Source: an uncultured Flavobacteriaceae bacterium
GTDB lineage: Bacteria > Bacteroidota > Bacteroidia > Flavobacteriales > Flavobacteriaceae
Direction of reading: 5' to 3'
DNA: 64,000 bases
Assembly (NCBI GenBank): GCA_943787295.1
Contig: CALSLW010000002.1
Coordinates: forward strand, 62,001-126,000
Below, piece after piece: positions 62,749 through 64,000 of this stretch. The notes beneath the pieces are model-generated. The model worked only from the letters and a program-made list of their open reading frames with translations, did no database searches and had not been told where the DNA came from. Numbering within the stretch: position 1 is the first letter of the stretch; each line of letters begins with the position of its first letter. The position numbers and the translations under genes were made by a program.

Positions 62749-62788
62749 TATGCAAGCATAATTATGCAGGGATAATTATGCTTGCATA
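62749..62788. promoter_or_regulatory. Large inverted repeat, probable MarR operator pair
   Basis: Two perfect 17-base arms (62749-62765 and 62772-62788; left arm TATGCAAGCATAATTAT) flank GCAGGG. The outer 12 bases of each arm, TATGCAAGCATA, are themselves a near-palindrome, so the element holds two copies of a MarR-like site about 28 bases apart. It lies just upstream of the -7 box of the MarR gene, where binding would block transcription. Confidence 0.75.
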
Positions 62789-62799
62789 CTATTTTTAAT

Positions 62800-62807
62800 T
62801 ATATTTG
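62800..62807 (+). promoter_or_regulatory. Bacteroidota -7 box for the MarR gene
   Basis: TATATTTG, 17 bases before ATG 62825 and 11 bases after the inverted repeat. Confidence 0.6.
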
Positions 62808-62824
62808 AATTCAATAAAAAAAGC

Positions 62825-63259
62825 ATGAAACAGAAAACCATTGAATACGCACTGCGTTCTACCTGGCAACTCATTACAACGATGTATAATGAAAAAGCCA
62901 TGAAGTACGATGCGACCATGACAATGGCTTTTACCCTTTTAAGCATAGACGCAGAAGGAACACCCTCTACAGCTTTAGGCCCTAAAATGGGAATGGAAAG
63001 TACAAGTCTTTCGCGTCTTTTGAACACCATGGAAGAACGAGGATATATTGAAAGAAAGCCCAATCCTGAAGATGGCCGTGGGGTTTTAATCTTTTTAACG
63101 CAACATGGAAAAGAAAAGAGAGCATTTGCAAAAAATACTGTATTGGAATTTAATAATGGACTCTTAGAGAGTATTGACTCACAAAAAATGGAACATTTTT
63201 TTGAGGTAATAGAAGCAATCAAAACGCAAGTAGAAAAAAAACAACTGATTGAATATTAA
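62825..63259 (+). CDS. MarR-family transcriptional regulator
   Basis: 144 residues with a winged helix: helix-turn-helix STALGPKMGMESTSLSRLLNTMEERGYIERKPNPEDGRGVLIFLT (residues about 58-102) is the MarR core, flanked by dimerisation helices. It is encoded between an acyl-CoA synthetase and an acyl-CoA dehydrogenase gene, so it probably senses an acyl-CoA or fatty acid and controls beta-oxidation; this is inferred from position. The inverted repeat upstream suggests autoregulation. The next gene starts 15 bases downstream. Confidence 0.92.
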   Translation: MKQKTIEYALRSTWQLITTMYNEKAMKYDATMTMAFTLLSIDAEGTPSTALGPKMGMESTSLSRLLNTMEERGYIERKPNPEDGRGVLIFLTQHGKEKRAFAKNTVLEFNNGLLESIDSQKMEHFFEVIEAIKTQVEKKQLIEY

Positions 63260-63274
63260 CGGTAAATATTAATT

Positions 63275-64000
63275 ATGGAAGCAACAAAAGCTAACGAATC
63301 AATTAAAGGTGCAGCCTTTATTGTAAATGAGACTGCAGCGCAGGACGTCTTTACTCCAGAAGATTTCAGCGAAGAGCAAGTAATGATGAAAGAATCGGTG
63401 CAAGAATTTGTAAACCGTGAAATCATTCCACACAGGGAACGCTTTGAAAACAAAGACTATGCTTTTACACATGAAACCATGCAAAAAGCAGGTGAGCTAG
63501 GCTTTTTAGGAGTTGCAGTTCCAGAAGAATACAATGGATTAGGGATGCCTTTTACCTCAACAATGTTAGTCTGTGACTACATTTCAGGGGCTAATGGATC
63601 TTTTTCTACCGCCTTTGGTGCTCATACAGGTATTGGAACGATGCCCATCACATTATATGGTAATGAAGCGCAAAAACAAAAATATGTTTCTAAACTCGCT
63701 ACGGGAGAATGGTTTGGTGCCTACTGTTTAACAGAACCAGGTGCAGGATCAGATGCTAACTCTGGAAAGACGAAAGCAGTCTTATCTGAAGATGGAAGCC
63801 ATTACTTGATCACGGGTCAAAAGATGTGGATCTCTAATGCTGGATTTGCAGATGTATTTATTGTTTTCGCACGTATCGAAGATGACAAAAACATTACTGG
63901 ATTTATCGTTGAAGTGGATCTAGAAAACGGGATCACACTGGGTGACGAAGAAAACAAACTAGGGATCAAAGCATCTTCTACAAGACAAGTTTTCTTTAAT
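63275..64000 (+). CDS. Acyl-CoA dehydrogenase, 3' end beyond the window
   Basis: 242 codons from ATG 63275 run in frame to the last base. The visible part has the N-terminal helical domain (EEQVMMKESVQEFVNREI), LGFLGVAVPEEYNGLGMPF and the signature AYCLTEPGAGSDANSGKT near residue 150, followed by LITGQKMWISNAGFADVFIVFA. It resembles long/very-long-chain acyl-CoA dehydrogenases. An N-terminal extension of about 30 residues precedes the fold. It lies 15 bases after the MarR gene and is likely co-transcribed with it in a fatty-acid oxidation operon that continues beyond the window. Confidence 0.93.
   Translation, partial: MEATKANESIKGAAFIVNETAAQDVFTPEDFSEEQVMMKESVQEFVNREIIPHRERFENKDYAFTHETMQKAGELGFLGVAVPEEYNGLGMPFTSTMLVCDYISGANGSFSTAFGAHTGIGTMPITLYGNEAQKQKYVSKLATGEWFGAYCLTEPGAGSDANSGKTKAVLSEDGSHYLITGQKMWISNAGFADVFIVFARIEDDKNITGFIVEVDLENGITLGDEENKLGIKASSTRQVFFN

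Noticed and set aside
62776-63222. Minus-strand frame of 148 codons opposite the MarR gene
   Set aside because: Almost entirely overlaps a confident MarR gene and includes the palindromic operator in its reading frame; no protein motif.
1-64000. tRNA, rRNA, insertion sequence, integrase or attachment sites
   Set aside because: None of their signatures was recognised while reading; gene order and codon use look uniformly chromosomal.

Overview
The window looks like chromosomal DNA of a marine-type flavobacterium (Bacteroidota, Flavobacteriaceae-like). The evidence is AT-rich sequence, SusC/BtuB-type TonB-dependent receptors, a giant surface protein with a type IX secretion (T9SS) sorting domain, Bacteroidota-type -7 promoter boxes (TAnnTTTG) in front of many genes, weak or absent Shine-Dalgarno sequences, and several Bacteroidota-restricted families (DUF4252, DUF4199, DUF6495, DUF6580). 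No tRNA, rRNA, insertion sequence, prophage or CRISPR array was seen.

Region 1 (1-10870) is a co-directional catabolic cluster: the 3' part of a TonB-dependent outer-membrane receptor, four short-chain dehydrogenases, an SMP-30-like beta-propeller (possible lactonase), a MaoC-like hydratase, an ACAD10/11-type phosphotransferase and two adjacent acyl-CoA dehydrogenases. Together they suggest uptake and CoA-dependent breakdown of a hydrophobic or alicyclic compound (inference). It contains a short remnant of a 4-hydroxybutyryl-CoA dehydratase-like gene. A secreted amidohydrolase faces it (10882-12438).

Region 2 (12568-20189) is a surface module: a small exported protein, a 2187-residue protein with Ig-like units, ten exact 75-bp DUF285 repeats, at least 17 thrombospondin type 3 repeats and a T9SS C-terminal domain, then a lipoprotein.

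Region 3 (20186-62698) is mostly housekeeping: a SulP transporter without STAS domain, trxB, hisS, rpsF-rpsR-rplI, a LytTR regulator, priA, rlmH-rdgB, a DEAD-box helicase, purB, an S41 peptidase, a cobalamin riboswitch with its TonB receptor, a carB lacking the allosteric domain, rpmH (43284-43442), a lytic transglycosylase, mtaB, an oligopeptide-type binding protein, rpmE2, a GT2-phosphohexomutase-ABC exporter-RNA methyltransferase run, and purL.

Region 4 (60938-64000) is a fatty-acid activation and oxidation locus: a long-chain acyl-CoA synthetase, a MarR regulator behind a near-perfect 40-bp inverted repeat, and the start of an acyl-CoA dehydrogenase.

Two window-wide patterns stand out. 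Seven of nine convergent gene pairs overlap by exactly 4 nt through a shared stop (CTAA, TTAA or TTAG). Three genes have a TAnnTTTG box exactly 5 nt before ATG, implying leaderless mRNAs. No intergenic stretch exceeds 300 bases.
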